Source of the DNA: Gaiellasilicea sp963850995
GTDB taxonomy: Bacteria; Actinomycetota; Thermoleophilia; Gaiellales; Gaiellaceae
NCBI GenBank assembly: GCA_963850995.1
Contig: CAWKNQ010000021.1
Coordinates: 18,766 to 82,765 of the forward strand
Reading direction: 5' to 3'
Length of the DNA stretch: 64,000 nt
Part shown: in pieces, positions 35,345-44,500 of the stretch
How the letters are laid out: the number at the start of each line of letters is the position of its first letter
Numbering within the stretch: the stretch's first letter is position 1
Translations under genes and position numbers: made by a program
The notes under the pieces: generated by a model
Databases searched by the model: none
What the model saw: the letters and a program-made list of their open reading frames with translations, nothing else
Told to the model about the DNA's origin: nothing

Positions 35345-37906
35345 CTACTCGTACTGGAGCGCTTCCAGGACGTTCAGGCGCGCGGCGCGGCGCGCCGGCG
35401 CGATCGCCGCCAGCATCCCGGCGACGATCGCGACGACTGTGAAGACCGCCAGCGGCCCCACAGGCAGCGAGAACGAGACGCCGAACTCCGACAGCGACTC
35501 GGTCACGAGCGCCGCCAGGGCAACGCCCAGCGGCAGCCCGAGCGCCGCGCCGATCAGCGCCGTGATCACGCTCTCCTGCCTGATCATCCGCCGCGCCTGC
35601 CGGCGCGTCATCCCGACCGCCCGCAGCATTCCGAGCTCGCGTGTCCGCTCGAAGACGGCGAGCACGAGCGTGTTCACCATCCCGAAGAGCGACACGATCA
35701 CGCTCAGCGCGAGCAGGACGTAGAAGAGGTTCATCACGTCGCCGAGCCAGGCGGTCCAGGACGCGATGAACTCGTCGCCGGTCTGCAGCTTGGCGTCGGG
35801 AAACGCCGCAAGCGACTGCTCGAGCGCGGCCGTCGAGCCGGCCTCGACCAGCGTCAGCATGTCGCCCGGGCGCGGGAAGCTCTTGTCGAACGCGTCCTGT
35901 GAGAGGACGACCTCGCCGAGCAGCTGGTCGAGGTCGCCGTGCTTGGCGTAGACGCCGCGGACGACCGCCTCGACTTCCTTGCCGGCCGGCGTCAGGAACG
36001 CGATCCGGTCGCCGACGGCGGCGTTCCCCGCTCCGGGAAGCTCCGTGCCCTCGCGGACGATCGCGCCGCCCTGCCGGAGCTGGGCAAGCGCTGCGTTCGA
36101 TCCCTCGAGCCACTCGAAGTTGTAGGCGTTCCCGATCGTCGTCGGGTCGACGCCGCTGACGTCCACCTCGCCGCCGCCGACGAGCCGTGCGCTGTCGCCG
36201 CGAATCGACGATGAGAGGACGACGCCCGGCGCCGAGGCCGCAGCCTCGCCGGCTCCGAGCGGGACAGTGTCCCAGCCGCTCTGCGAGGTGATCACGTGGC
36301 TCGTGCCGAGCTGTGCGCGCAGCGCGTTCTCGTCGCTGACGAGCAGCGCTCGGCCGAAGACGGCGACGAACGAGACGAGCGTGAGCCCGATCATCAGCGC
36401 GGCCGCGGTCGAGGCGGTGCGCCCCGGGTTGCGGATCGCGTTCTCCTGCGCCAGCCGGCCCGGCGCGCCGCCGAGCCGTGCGGCCGGCAGGCCGACGACG
36501 TGGGCGAGCGGACGGACGAGGCGCGGCGCGACGGCGGCGAGGCCGATGAAGAGACCGAAGGCCCCCAGCCCGATCCCCAGCATCCTCGCCGCCGTCGAGA
36601 CCCCTTCGCCGAGCATTCCGTAAACCAGTCCAGCAACCGAGAGGGCGGTGACGACGAGCCCGAACACGAGCGTCTTCCGCGACGGCCGCTTCACGACCAT
36701 CCCGCCTTCCCGCACCGCTGCGATCGGCGCGATGCGGGTCGCCCGAACAGCGGGCCACACCGACGCGACCAGCGTCACGAGCGTCCCCGTCAGCATCGCG
36801 ACCACCGCCGTCCGCGCCTGGAAGACCATCGCGGCCTGCGGCATGTCGAGGTCGACCGCCCGGAAGAGCGCGGTGAGGCCCTTCGCGAGCAGGACGCCGA
36901 GCCCGAGGCCGACGGCCGAGGCGACGATGCCGAGGACGGTGCCCTCGAGCACGACCGAGCGGAGCACCTGGCGGCGCGAGGCGCCGAGCGTCCGCAGCGT
37001 CGCGAGCTCCTTCGTTCGCTGCGCAACCGTGATCGAGAGCGTGTTGAAGATGACGAAGGCGCCGACGAACAGTGCGATTCCGCCGAAGGCGAGCAGGAAG
37101 TAGCGAATGAACGTGACGAACTCGCCCACGCCCTCTCCGTCCTCGGCGGCCTGCTCGGCGCCGGTCTTCACCACGGCCGTCTCCGGCAGCACCCGCCCGA
37201 TCGCGTCGAGCAGCTCCGGCTGCCCGACGCCGTCGCGCGCCCCCACGGCGACGGCGTCGAAGCCGGATTTCCCGAGCACCTGGCGCGCGGTCGCGACGTC
37301 GAAGATCGCGATCGTGGCGCCGCCGAGGCTGTCGACGTCGCCGAAGCGAGCAATGCCCGTGAGCGTGTACGACCGCACCGGGCCCTCGCCGGCGACCTTG
37401 ACCTGCTCGCCGACGTCGAAGCCCTGGCTCTCTGCGGTCGAGATGTCGATCACGACCTGGTTCGGGCCTGCGGCCCAGTCGCCCGCGACGAGCTTGAACG
37501 GGTTGAAGCGCTCGTCTGCGGGGTCGACGCCGAGGCCGAAGGTGGGATTCGAGCCCTGGATGGCCTTGCCGTCGCGGTCGAGGATCTTCGCCTGGTTCGA
37601 GTCGCCGGAGAGATCGAGGATCGTCCCCGCCGCAGCCTCGACCTCCGGCAGCGCGCGGACACGCTCGAGGACCTCCGGCGAGACGGAGGCCCGGCCCGTC
37701 TGCGACCACTCGACGAGCTTGGTCCCGGAGACGACTGCGTCCGTCTGCTCGTAGGAGCTCGAGAAGATCGTGTCGAACGCCCGCTCGATCGTGTCGGTGA
37801 GGACGAGCGTGCCGCTGACCATCGCGACGCCGAGCACGATCGCGATCGCCGTCAGCGTCGAGCGAAGCTTGCGGGCCATGAGCCCGCGGAGCGCGACTCG
37901 CTTCAT
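35345..37906 (-). CDS. MacB/FtsX-type ABC transporter permease
   Basis: An 853-residue permease. MKRVALRGLMARKLRSTLTA opens into helix 1 and a periplasmic MacB-PCD-like domain. Helices 2-4 follow (FIRYFLLAFGGIALFVGAFV; FNTLSITVAQRTKELATLRT), then a second half with the same plan (LIGLTLVSFVAVFGRALLVS; NTLVLAVFERTRELGMLRAV). The duplicated FtsX cores with the xRTxELxxLR motif are typical of single-polypeptide permeases exporting lipids, peptides or drugs. ATG at 37906 overlaps the stop of its ATPase. Confidence 0.9.
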   Translation of the reverse strand: MKRVALRGLMARKLRSTLTAIAIVLGVAMVSGTLVLTDTIERAFDTIFSSSYEQTDAVVSGTKLVEWSQTGRASVSPEVLERVRALPEVEAAAGTILDLSGDSNQAKILDRDGKAIQGSNPTFGLGVDPADERFNPFKLVAGDWAAGPNQVVIDISTAESQGFDVGEQVKVAGEGPVRSYTLTGIARFGDVDSLGGATIAIFDVATARQVLGKSGFDAVAVGARDGVGQPELLDAIGRVLPETAVVKTGAEQAAEDGEGVGEFVTFIRYFLLAFGGIALFVGAFVIFNTLSITVAQRTKELATLRTLGASRRQVLRSVVLEGTVLGIVASAVGLGLGVLLAKGLTALFRAVDLDMPQAAMVFQARTAVVAMLTGTLVTLVASVWPAVRATRIAPIAAVREGGMVVKRPSRKTLVFGLVVTALSVAGLVYGMLGEGVSTAARMLGIGLGAFGLFIGLAAVAPRLVRPLAHVVGLPAARLGGAPGRLAQENAIRNPGRTASTAAALMIGLTLVSFVAVFGRALLVSDENALRAQLGTSHVITSQSGWDTVPLGAGEAAASAPGVVLSSSIRGDSARLVGGGEVDVSGVDPTTIGNAYNFEWLEGSNAALAQLRQGGAIVREGTELPGAGNAAVGDRIAFLTPAGKEVEAVVRGVYAKHGDLDQLLGEVVLSQDAFDKSFPRPGDMLTLVEAGSTAALEQSLAAFPDAKLQTGDEFIASWTAWLGDVMNLFYVLLALSVIVSLFGMVNTLVLAVFERTRELGMLRAVGMTRRQARRMIRQESVITALIGAALGLPLGVALAALVTESLSEFGVSFSLPVGPLAVFTVVAIVAGMLAAIAPARRAARLNVLEALQYE

Positions 37907-38679
37907 CGAGCCGAGACCTGGGCGAGCACGTCGAGGATCTCCGCCTGCGACGCGCGACCGAGCTCCTTGACGATCAGACCGTCGGCGAGGAAGAGGACGC
38001 GGTCTGCGATTGTGGCCGCCCGCGGGTCGTGCGTGACCATCACCGTCGTCTGGCCATACGTGTCGACGGCGCCGCGCAGGAGGCCGAGGATCTCGGCCGA
38101 GGTGTGCGAGTCGAGGTTCCCCGTCGGCTCGTCGGCGAAGAGCACGGTCGGCCGTGAGACGAGCGCGCGCGCGACCGCGACCCGCTGCTGCTGGCCGCCG
38201 GAGAGCTCGGACGGCCGGTGCGAGCGCCGGTCGGAGAGGCCGGTCGCCTCGAGCAGCTCCTCGAGCCACTCCGAGCTCGGCTTCTCGCCGGCGATCGAAA
38301 GCGGCAGGGTCACGTTCTCCTCGGCGGTCAGCATCGGCAGGAGGTTGAAGAACTGGAAGACGAAGCCGATGTGACGCCGCCGCAGCTTGGTCAGCTCGTT
38401 GTCCTTGAGCGTCGTCAGCTCGATCCCGTCGATCTCGACGGTGCCGGCACTCGGCTTGTCGAGCCCGGCGAGGATGTGCATGAGCGTCGACTTTCCCGAG
38501 CCCGACGGGCCCATCACGGCGGTCAGGTGACCGCGCGGGATCTCGAGGGAGACGTCACGGAGGGCGTCGACCGCGGTCTCGCCGGAGCCGTAGCGGCGGC
38601 TGAGACCCGACGCGGCGACGACTGCCTGGGCTGTGATCGGCTGCGTTTCGGGGTGTGCGAGCGCGAGTGCTGCTTCCAT
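37903..38679 (-). CDS. MacB/LolD-type ABC transporter ATPase
   Basis: A 258-residue ATPase for the permease that follows. LTAVMGPSGSGKSTLMHILA is Walker A, RPSELSGGQQQRVAVARALV the signature, PTVLFADEPTGNLDSHTSAE Walker B and VMVTHDPRAATIADRVLFL the H-loop. A 30-residue N-terminal extension precedes the domain. AAGGAG lies 11 bases before the ATG. It is divergent from a sensor kinase/regulator pair, an arrangement common for antimicrobial-response exporters. Confidence 0.92.
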   Translation of the reverse strand: MEAALALAHPETQPITAQAVVAASGLSRRYGSGETAVDALRDVSLEIPRGHLTAVMGPSGSGKSTLMHILAGLDKPSAGTVEIDGIELTTLKDNELTKLRRRHIGFVFQFFNLLPMLTAEENVTLPLSIAGEKPSSEWLEELLEATGLSDRRSHRPSELSGGQQQRVAVARALVSRPTVLFADEPTGNLDSHTSAEILGLLRGAVDTYGQTTVMVTHDPRAATIADRVLFLADGLIVKELGRASQAEILDVLAQVSAR

Positions 38680-38834
38680 CTGGTGACGATCTCCTTCGAG
38701 TCGGGGCTTCGCGTTATCCCGAAAGTACGGCCGAGCGGCTCCAAGGGCATCGGCCGCGCTCGCGATTGCGGATCGTCCGTGCGGATGATCTTGGTGTAGT
38801 CGCCGCGGAGGACGCCGTCTCAGGGTCTGTGGAG

Positions 38835-38840
38835 TACCGT
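38835..38840 (+). promoter_or_regulatory. -10 element for the sensor kinase gene
   Basis: TACCGT ends seven bases before the GTG at 38848, matching the leaderless spacing seen elsewhere in the window. Confidence 0.45.
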
Positions 38841-38847
38841 TTCCTCC

Positions 38848-39987
38848 GTGACCATGGACGCTCTCGTTCGAGTGAGGGAGTACGTCTTCGACGCACTCGT
38901 GCTCGTGGTCATCGTGGTGACGCAGGCGCAGGTCTGGACGCACGACGATCATCCGCACACCCGCCTCTCGGTGATGGCGCTCGTCGTGGCCGGAGCGCTC
39001 CTCTTTCGCCGTCGCGCGCCGTTCGTCGCGCCGCTCGTAGCGTCGGCGGGCGCGATCGCGTTCACGCTGGTCGATCCCGCCGGCGCCTACGACACGAGCA
39101 CGCTGTTCTTCGTCCTGCTCCTGGCAGCGTGGGCTGCGGGCGCTTTGATCGAGCCGCGCCGGGCCGCAATCGCGATTGGAGCCGTGCTGCTCGCCGGCTG
39201 GATGGTGCTGCTGCGCGCGCCGGGCGTTCCGTGGACCGAGGCGCTCTGGTTTTCGCTCCCGCTCGCGGGGGTCTTCGGGCTCTCGGCCGTGGGGGCCCGT
39301 CATTCGGAGCGCGCGAGGAGCGCCGAGGAGCGGGCCCGCCGGTCCGAGGAGGAGGCGAGCCGCGCCGTCCACGAGGAGCGCAACCGGATCACGCGCGAGC
39401 TGCACGACGTGCTCGCGCACTCCGTCAGCGTGATGACGGTGCAGGCGAGTGCGGTGCGCCGGCGGCTGACACCGGAGCAGGAGCGGGAGCGGGAGGCGTT
39501 GCTCACGGTGGAGGAGACGGGCAGGCAGGCGCTGGCCGAGATGCGGCGGCTGGTCGGGATCATGCGCACCGAGGAGGACTCCGTCGCGCTCACGCCGCAG
39601 CCGGGCCTCGAGACGCTGCCCGCGCTCGTCGAGCAGGTGCGACAGTCGGGTCTGCCGGTCGAGCTGAGCGTGGAGGGGGAGCCCGTGAAGCTGCCGGCCG
39701 GGGTCGACCTCTCCGCCTACCGGATCGTGCAGGAGGCCCTGACGAACACGCTCAAGCACGCCGGCCCCGCGCGTGCCTGGGTGGCCGTCCGCTACGCGGG
39801 CGACGACGTCGAGATCGAGGTCGAGAACGACGGGCGCAACACCGGCGACGGCGACGGCTCAGGGCACGGCCTCGTCGGCATGCGCGAGCGCGTCGCCCTC
39901 TGCGGCGGCGAGCTCCACTCGGGTCCGCGCCCCGGCGGCGGTTATCGCATCTCTGCGCGCCTCCCGGTGGCAGGATCTGCTGTGTGA
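38848..39987 (+). CDS. Sensor histidine kinase, NarL-partner (HisKA_3) type
   Basis: A 379-residue membrane kinase. Four to five helices span residues 10-150 (ALVLVVIVVTQAQVWTH; FFVLLLAAWAAGALIEPRRA), then a coiled segment of Arg/Glu, the dimerisation domain with NRITRELHDVLAHSVSVMTV (phosphorylated His) and an HATPase domain (IVQEALTNTLKHAGPARAWV; GHGLVGMRERVALCGGELHS). It phosphorylates the regulator encoded immediately downstream. Being divergent from the MacB-type transporter suggests control of that exporter. Confidence 0.9.
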   Translation: MTMDALVRVREYVFDALVLVVIVVTQAQVWTHDDHPHTRLSVMALVVAGALLFRRRAPFVAPLVASAGAIAFTLVDPAGAYDTSTLFFVLLLAAWAAGALIEPRRAAIAIGAVLLAGWMVLLRAPGVPWTEALWFSLPLAGVFGLSAVGARHSERARSAEERARRSEEEASRAVHEERNRITRELHDVLAHSVSVMTVQASAVRRRLTPEQEREREALLTVEETGRQALAEMRRLVGIMRTEEDSVALTPQPGLETLPALVEQVRQSGLPVELSVEGEPVKLPAGVDLSAYRIVQEALTNTLKHAGPARAWVAVRYAGDDVEIEVENDGRNTGDGDGSGHGLVGMRERVALCGGELHSGPRPGGGYRISARLPVAGSAV

Positions 39988-40661
39988 GCGTCAGAGTTCT
40001 GATCGTCGACGACCAAGCGCTCGTGCGCGCCGGCTTCAAGATGATCCTCGAGTCGGAGCCGGAGATCGAGATCGTGGGCGAGGCCGAGGACGGATTGCAG
40101 GCGATCGAGGCAGTGCGGACGCTCGAGCCCGACGTCGTCCTGATGGACATCCGCATGCCGAATCTCGACGGGCTCGAGGCGACGCGGCGGATCGTCGAGA
40201 CGGAGGGTGAACGCCCGCGCGTGCTGATGCTGACCACGTTCGACCTCGACGAATACGTCTACGAAGCGCTCCGCGCGGGAGCGAGCGGCTTCATGCTCAA
40301 GGACACGCCGCCCGAGCAGCTCGTCTCGGCGATCCATGTCGTCGCGTCCGGCGACGCACTGCTCTCGCCCGCGATCACGAAGCGGGTGATCGAGGAGTTC
40401 ATCCGTCGTCCTCCGAGCACGATCGCGATCAAGCCTTCGCCCAGGGTCGCCGACCTGACCGCCCGCGAGCTCGAGGTTCTCGGCTTCATGGCCAAGGGGC
40501 TCTCGAATGCCGAGATCGCCAAGGACCTGTTCGTCAGCGAGACGACGGTGAAGACGCACGTTGCTCGCATCCTGATGAAGCTCGACCTGCGCGACCGCGT
40601 CCAGGCGGTCGTGTTCGCGTACGAGACGGGGCTCGTCGAGCCCGGCGCAGGCGGAACCTAA
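39984..40661 (+). CDS. NarL/FixJ family response regulator
   Basis: A 225-residue partner of the preceding kinase, coupled by a GTGA overlap. The receiver domain has VRVLIVDDQALVRAGFKMIL, VVLMDIRMPNLDGLEATRRI (phospho-Asp in LMDIRM) and ASGFMLKDTPPEQLVSAI. The C-terminal LuxR helix-turn-helix is LTARELEVLGFMAKGLSNAE, LFVSETTVKTHVARILMKLD. It probably binds near the transporter/kinase divergent promoters. Confidence 0.93.
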   Translation: MSVRVLIVDDQALVRAGFKMILESEPEIEIVGEAEDGLQAIEAVRTLEPDVVLMDIRMPNLDGLEATRRIVETEGERPRVLMLTTFDLDEYVYEALRAGASGFMLKDTPPEQLVSAIHVVASGDALLSPAITKRVIEEFIRRPPSTIAIKPSPRVADLTARELEVLGFMAKGLSNAEIAKDLFVSETTVKTHVARILMKLDLRDRVQAVVFAYETGLVEPGAGGT

Positions 40662-40810
40662 CCCTCGACTCGAGCTTTACATCAGTTTGCTGCGCGCCGG
40701 TGAACCAGGGCGCTGAACCACCGTGAGGGTGATGTGTGAAGCGGGCGCCGTTGCGGAGACTGGCGACGAGGGGTGCGAAGCGCCCACGTCCCGGGTCCCA
40801 AGGAGAAGCG
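40662..40810. other. Leader region before a small gene
   Basis: This 149-bp gap begins with a relatively AT-rich patch (CTTTACATCAGTTTGC) that could be a promoter and ends in AAGGAG five bases before the ATG at 40811. The middle contains short complementary segments. No known RNA class is recognised. Confidence 0.4.
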
Positions 40811-40990
40811 ATGAGCAACGACAGCACGGCGGTGAGGAAGGTCGGCAGGTCGGAGCGCCTCACGCGCGAGGGTTTCGAGCGGTTGACGGCGGTTCAGGCG
40901 GAGCGGCTGATCACGCGCAGGTTCAAGCTGTTCAGCGACCAGGGATTCAGCTGGGACGTCGCGCTCCGGCTCGCAGTCCGACCCGATTGA
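40811..40990 (+). CDS. Small basic protein of unknown function
   Basis: A 59-residue protein, MSNDSTAVRKVGRSERLTRE through FKLFSDQGFSWDVALRLAV. The start at 40811 is chosen over the upstream in-frame GTG because AAGGAG lies five bases before it. The stop TGA overlaps the TTG start of the next regulator, so the two are coupled. The TREGFERLTAVQAERLITRR helix could contact protein or DNA. No family is recognised. Confidence 0.6.
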   Translation: MSNDSTAVRKVGRSERLTREGFERLTAVQAERLITRRFKLFSDQGFSWDVALRLAVRPD

Positions 40991-41628
40991 GGACCGGCAG
41001 GATCAGACTCGTTCTGGCCGAGGACCACGCGCTGATGCGCGACGCCATCAGGGTGGTGCTGGACGGGGTCGAGGACATCGAGCTCGTCGGGGAAGCGGCG
41101 AGCGGGCAGGAGCTCCTGGCCCTGGTCGCGAAGGTCGACCCGGACTTCGTCTTGCTGGACGTCCAGCTGCCCGGCCTCGACGGGCTCGCCTGCCTGGAGG
41201 CGCTTGCGGCGCAGCATCCGCGCGTCCGCGTCGCGATGCTCTCGGCGGTCGACGACCGCCAGGTGATCGAGTCGGCGTTCCGGCGCGGCGCGCGCGCATA
41301 CATCCGCAAGACGGTGAACCCGTTCGACCTGCCCGCCGCCATCCGCCAGATCGTCGACGAGACCGTGATCCACCGGCCGCTCGACGCCGTCTCGGCGGGG
41401 AGCGCAGCGACGACGTCGACGCTGTCCGCCAAGGAGGCGACCGTGCTCGCCGAGCTCTCGCAGGGGTGCTCGAACAAGGAGATCGCGCGGCGCCTCTGGC
41501 TGAGCGAGCAGACCGTCAAGTTCCACCTGCGCAACATCTACCGCAAGCTCGGAATCACGAGCCGCACGGAGGCGCTCCGGTACGCGTACGAGCACGATCT
41601 CGCGCCTGTCCCCACCGGCACCGAGTAG
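40987..41628 (+). CDS. NarL/FixJ family response regulator (orphan)
   Basis: A 213-residue receiver-LuxR protein: IRLVLAEDHALMRDAIRVVL, FVLLDVQLPGLDGLACLEAL, and LSAKEATVLAELSQGCSNKE with LWLSEQTVKFHLRNIYRKLG. The start is a TTG (40987) overlapping the stop of the 59-residue gene. No kinase gene is adjacent. Its helix-turn-helix is nearly identical to that of the regulator at 44501-45142, so the two may read similar sites on either side of the collagen-like genes. Confidence 0.88.
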   Translation: MRTGRIRLVLAEDHALMRDAIRVVLDGVEDIELVGEAASGQELLALVAKVDPDFVLLDVQLPGLDGLACLEALAAQHPRVRVAMLSAVDDRQVIESAFRRGARAYIRKTVNPFDLPAAIRQIVDETVIHRPLDAVSAGSAATTSTLSAKEATVLAELSQGCSNKEIARRLWLSEQTVKFHLRNIYRKLGITSRTEALRYAYEHDLAPVPTGTE

Positions 41629-41631
41629 GCG

Positions 41632-41859
41632 CTAGATCGTCTCGAGCACGGTCGCCCGAACGTCGGGGTAGGCGCTGCCCCAGACCCCGAGGAAGAAGCG
41701 CAGCTCGGTCGCGGCCTGAGTCGCATCCGTTCCGTCCGAGAGCCAGGGCACGAGCACCTCGACGGTGTCCGAGCCGATCCTGGTCGCCACGCAGTCCGTC
41801 CTGTTGAGTGCGTCGACGAGCTCCGGAGCGAGGTCTGGGTTGCTGAGCAGGATCTTCAC
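41632..41859 (-). CDS. Small protein of unknown function
   Basis: A 75-residue protein beginning VKILLSNPDLAPELVDALNR at a GTG and containing ATRIGSDTVEVLVPWLSDGT. The alternating beta/alpha pattern suggests a compact folded domain. It converges on the orphan regulator with three bases between the stops. No family is recognised. Confidence 0.55.
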   Translation of the reverse strand: MKILLSNPDLAPELVDALNRTDCVATRIGSDTVEVLVPWLSDGTDATQAATELRFFLGVWGSAYPDVRATVLETI

Positions 41860-42050
41860 TTCTAGCGAGTATCGAGGACCCACCCGCTGCGTTCCGAGCC
41901 CGATCGGGTAGTTCGAGCACGGCGAACGGGTAGGCGCGAGGCCGCCAGGGCGCCTGACCACCCGAAAGGGAGCGCGAACTCTCCCTAGGAGTGGGTCCGT
42001 GTGGGCGCGCCGTCGAAACGATGTGGGGGCAATCAATGGAGAGGTAGCAG

Positions 42051-43222
42051 ATGAAGCGAATTTTCATGCTTTTGGTCCCGGCGCTCATGCTCAGCGTCAT
42101 CGTCGGGACGGCGGGCGGGGCGACAAAGCCGCGCACCGTCGAGAAGCTGTGCGGTTGGGTAGAGAAGGGCGGGAACAAGGACACGTTCAACGACTTCTCG
42201 CTCGTGAAGAAGCACCCGACCGATGCTCGGTTCTGTCTCGTGGGTGTCAAGGGCAAGGCCGGGGGAGTCAAGGGCAAGCGGGGCGCTCGTGGCTTCGGCC
42301 GGCGTGAAGGGTGAGCGGGCGCCGCCGGAGCGAAGGGCTGGCACGGGCTCGACCGGAGCGACCGGCTCGACCGGCGCGAAGGGTGAGGTCGGCGCGAAGG
42401 GTGCGACCGGCGAGGCAGGGGCGAAGGGCGACGACCGGAGCTGACCGGCGCGAAGGGCGACACCGGAGCTACTGGCGCGAAGGGCGACACCGGAGCTGAC
42501 TGGCGCGACCGGCCGGCTGGCCCGCAGGGGCTCAGGGCATCCAGGGGCTGATCGGTGCTGACTGGTCCCGCAGGGTGAGCAGGGCATCATCGGTCTTACT
42601 GGGCCGATGGGCTCGACCGGCCCGACCGGTGCTGACGGCGAAGACGGAGCGGCCGGTGCGGCTGGCCCGGCTGGTGCCGCTGGTGCTGTCGGCCCGATGG
42701 GTCCATGTCGGCCCGATGGGTAACGCTGGCCCGATGGGTCCGACCGGCCCGGCTGGTGCTGCTGGTGCTGACGGCGACGACGGCGCGACCGGTCCTGCCG
42801 GTGCTGTCGGTCCCGCTGGCCCGGCTGGTGCTGTCGGCCCGGCTGGTGCCCCCGGCGCTGCTGGCGCTGCTGGCGCTGTTGGTCCCGCTGGCCCCGCCGG
42901 TCCTGCTGGGCCGCAGGGTCCGCAGGGCGTGAAGGGTGACACGGGTGCCCCCGGTGCTGACGGTGAGGACGGGCTCAACGGCTCGTCCATCATCACGGTC
43001 GCTGCTGACACGGTGAGTGGTCAGAAGACCTTCACGGTCAACTGCCCGGTCATCGCTGGTGTGCAGAAGTACGCCATCTGCGGCGGCTACGACATCCAGG
43101 GCTCGGTGACGGCTTCGTACCGTTCCGACTCAGCGGGCGTCGCGACCGGCACGACCTCGTGGACGATCACGCAGACCTCGGGTAACTCCGGGTCGGGCAA
43201 GGCGTACGTCTACTGCGCGTAG
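42051..43222 (+). CDS. Collagen-like secreted protein (several frameshifts in the repeats)
   Basis: MKRIFMLLVPALMLSVIVGT is a signal peptide after a GGAGAGG ribosome site. A short mature domain (KLCGWVEKGGNKDTFNDFSL) precedes Gly-X-Y triplets (GAKGEVGAKGATGEAGAKG; GAVGPAGPAGAVGPAGAPG), which form a collagen triple helix. The C-terminal domain (VAADTVSGQKTFTVNCPVIA; GKAYVYCA) has paired cysteines. From about 42280 to 42720 the frame shifts repeatedly; from 42720 to the end it is intact. Tandem 27-bp units at 42447-42473 and 42474-42501 differ by one extra base. It is probably a surface filament or adhesin. Confidence 0.75.
42447..42501 (+). repeat. Tandem 27-bp collagen repeat with a one-base insertion
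   Basis: Unit one (27 bp) encodes GAKGDTGAT. Unit two is the same except for one added base near 42498, which throws the frame. Confidence 0.7.
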
Positions 43223-43245
43223 GTCGCAGCTTCACCTGTACGACC

Positions 43246-43271
43246 GAGAGGCTCCCGGAAGGGAGCCTCTC
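43246..43271 (+). terminator. Terminator after the collagen-like gene
   Basis: GAGAGGCTCCC and GGGAGCCTCTC form an 11-bp stem with a GGAA tetraloop, followed by a weak T-containing tail, 23 bases after the stop. Confidence 0.75.
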
Positions 43272-43282
43272 TCATTTCCCCT

Positions 43283-43587
43283 GGCGAGAATGGCGAGACC
43301 GGAGCGATCGGCCCGGCTGGCGCTCAGGGTCCGATCGGCCTGCAGGGACCCGTTGGACCCAAGGGCGATGTTGGTCCGAAGGGTGACACTGGCGAGACTG
43401 GTTCTCCGGGCGAGGCTGGCCCGAAGGGCGACGTCGGTCAGGCTGGCCCGCAGGGCCCGGCTGGTACGCCATCTCGGGCGGCTTCGCGCAGGGCTCGGTG
43501 ACACGTTCCGCATGGCCGACGGGCACGGTCACGCAGTCGAGCGGCAACACCGACTCGCTGCGCGTGTTCGCCTACTGCATCGCGTAG
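43283..43587 (+). pseudogene. Truncated second collagen-like gene
   Basis: Twenty Gly-X-Y triplets (GENGETGAIGPAGAQGPIG; GPKGDTGETGSPGEAGPKG) are followed, after a frame change near 43463, by YAISGGFAQGSVT and LRVFAYCIA. This is the last part of the C-terminal domain of the gene before it, which reads YAICGGYDIQGSVT. The signal peptide, start codon and first half of the C-terminal domain are missing. It starts directly behind the first copy's terminator. It is best read as a decayed tandem duplicate. Confidence 0.75.
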
Positions 43588-43609
43588 CTCCAAGATAGGG
43601 AGAACGACA

Positions 43610-43639
43610 GAAGCCGCCCTCCGGGCGGCTTCGTCTTTT
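43610..43639 (+). terminator. Rho-independent terminator
   Basis: GAAGCCGCCC and GGGCGGCTTC form a 10-bp stem with a TCC loop followed by GTCTTTT. It closes the collagen-like locus. Confidence 0.85.
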
Positions 43640-43810
43640 GTGTGGGTCGCCGTTGTCAGCGATAGATACGTCTGCGCTCGCGCTGGGCGGCCTTGCGGAT
43701 TGAGCGGAACGTCTGCTCGCGGCTGACCTATCCCTCGCCGCCGAGGAATAGACCTGCACCCCCGAAGATCGTTCCCACTTTCAACCCCCGGTGATCCCTC
43801 GTTTTCGGGA

Positions 43811-44500
43811 TCAGGCCGTGACGGGCGGCACCCAGCGCGGGACGTGCGCGATCACGGTCGTCGGGCCGCCCGGCCGGCTGATCAGCTCGAGCCGGCCCCC
43901 GAGGAGTCGCATCCGCTCGCGCATGCCGACCAGACCGATCCCGTCCTGCGGCTCACCGTTCGGTTCGGCCGTCTCCGCGGTGAAGCCGCGCCCGTCGTCG
44001 CGGATCTCCATGCGCACGCCGTCGCCGTTGTCGGTCAAGTCGACAAACGCTGCCCCGGCGCTGCTGTGCTGGCGGATGTTGCTGAGCGCCTCCTGCAGAA
44101 CGCGGAGCAGTGCGATTCGCTGGGAGTCGGTCAGGCTGTCGAACCGGCCGTGGAGTGTGAGCGAGGTCGAGATCCCTGTCCGTCGCTCCAGGGTCGCGAG
44201 CTCGCGCTCGACGGCCTCATGGAGCGGCTGCTGGAGCAGAGAGCGCGGCTCGAGTGAGTGCGCGAGGTCATGGAGGTCGCGGTTGAGCTCGGCGAGCTGC
44301 GCTTCGAGGTCGGCGAACGAGTCGAGCGCCTGTTGCCGGTGCTCGGGCGCGAGCAAGCGCGCCACATGGTCGCGCAGCACCCGCACGTCCTGCGCCAGGA
44401 CGTAGACCTGCTGCAGCGGGCCGTCGTGCAGGTCGAAGCCGAGTCGGACGAGCAGCCGCTCGTTCGCGGCTGCGAGCCGGGGCTCGCGCTGATCAAGCAT
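43811..44500 (-). CDS. Soluble sensor histidine kinase (HisKA_3 type)
   Basis: A 229-residue kinase without membrane helices or an input domain. NERLLVRLGFDLHDGPLQQV has the phospho-accepting His, ALLRVLQEALSNIRQHSSAG is the N box, and DGIGLVGMRERMRLLGGRLE the G box. The ATG directly follows the TAG of the upstream regulator gene, with no gap. Other frames upstream suggest no longer protein. It probably phosphorylates that regulator. Confidence 0.85.
   Translation of the reverse strand: MLDQREPRLAAANERLLVRLGFDLHDGPLQQVYVLAQDVRVLRDHVARLLAPEHRQQALDSFADLEAQLAELNRDLHDLAHSLEPRSLLQQPLHEAVERELATLERRTGISTSLTLHGRFDSLTDSQRIALLRVLQEALSNIRQHSSAGAAFVDLTDNGDGVRMEIRDDGRGFTAETAEPNGEPQDGIGLVGMRERMRLLGGRLELISRPGGPTTVIAHVPRWVPPVTA

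Noticed and set aside
40662..40810. A known riboswitch in front of the 59-residue gene
   Set aside because: Complementary segments exist but no class-specific motif could be identified by eye.
42051..43587. CRISPR array suggested by the tandem repeats
   Set aside because: The repeats are contiguous 27-bp Gly-X-Y coding units without spacers and follow a signal peptide.
43658..43731. Minus-strand frame QTFRSIRKAAQRERRR near the collagen terminator
   Set aside because: It is too short, has no start codon and overlaps a strong terminator region; it may be a gene scrap but cannot be supported.
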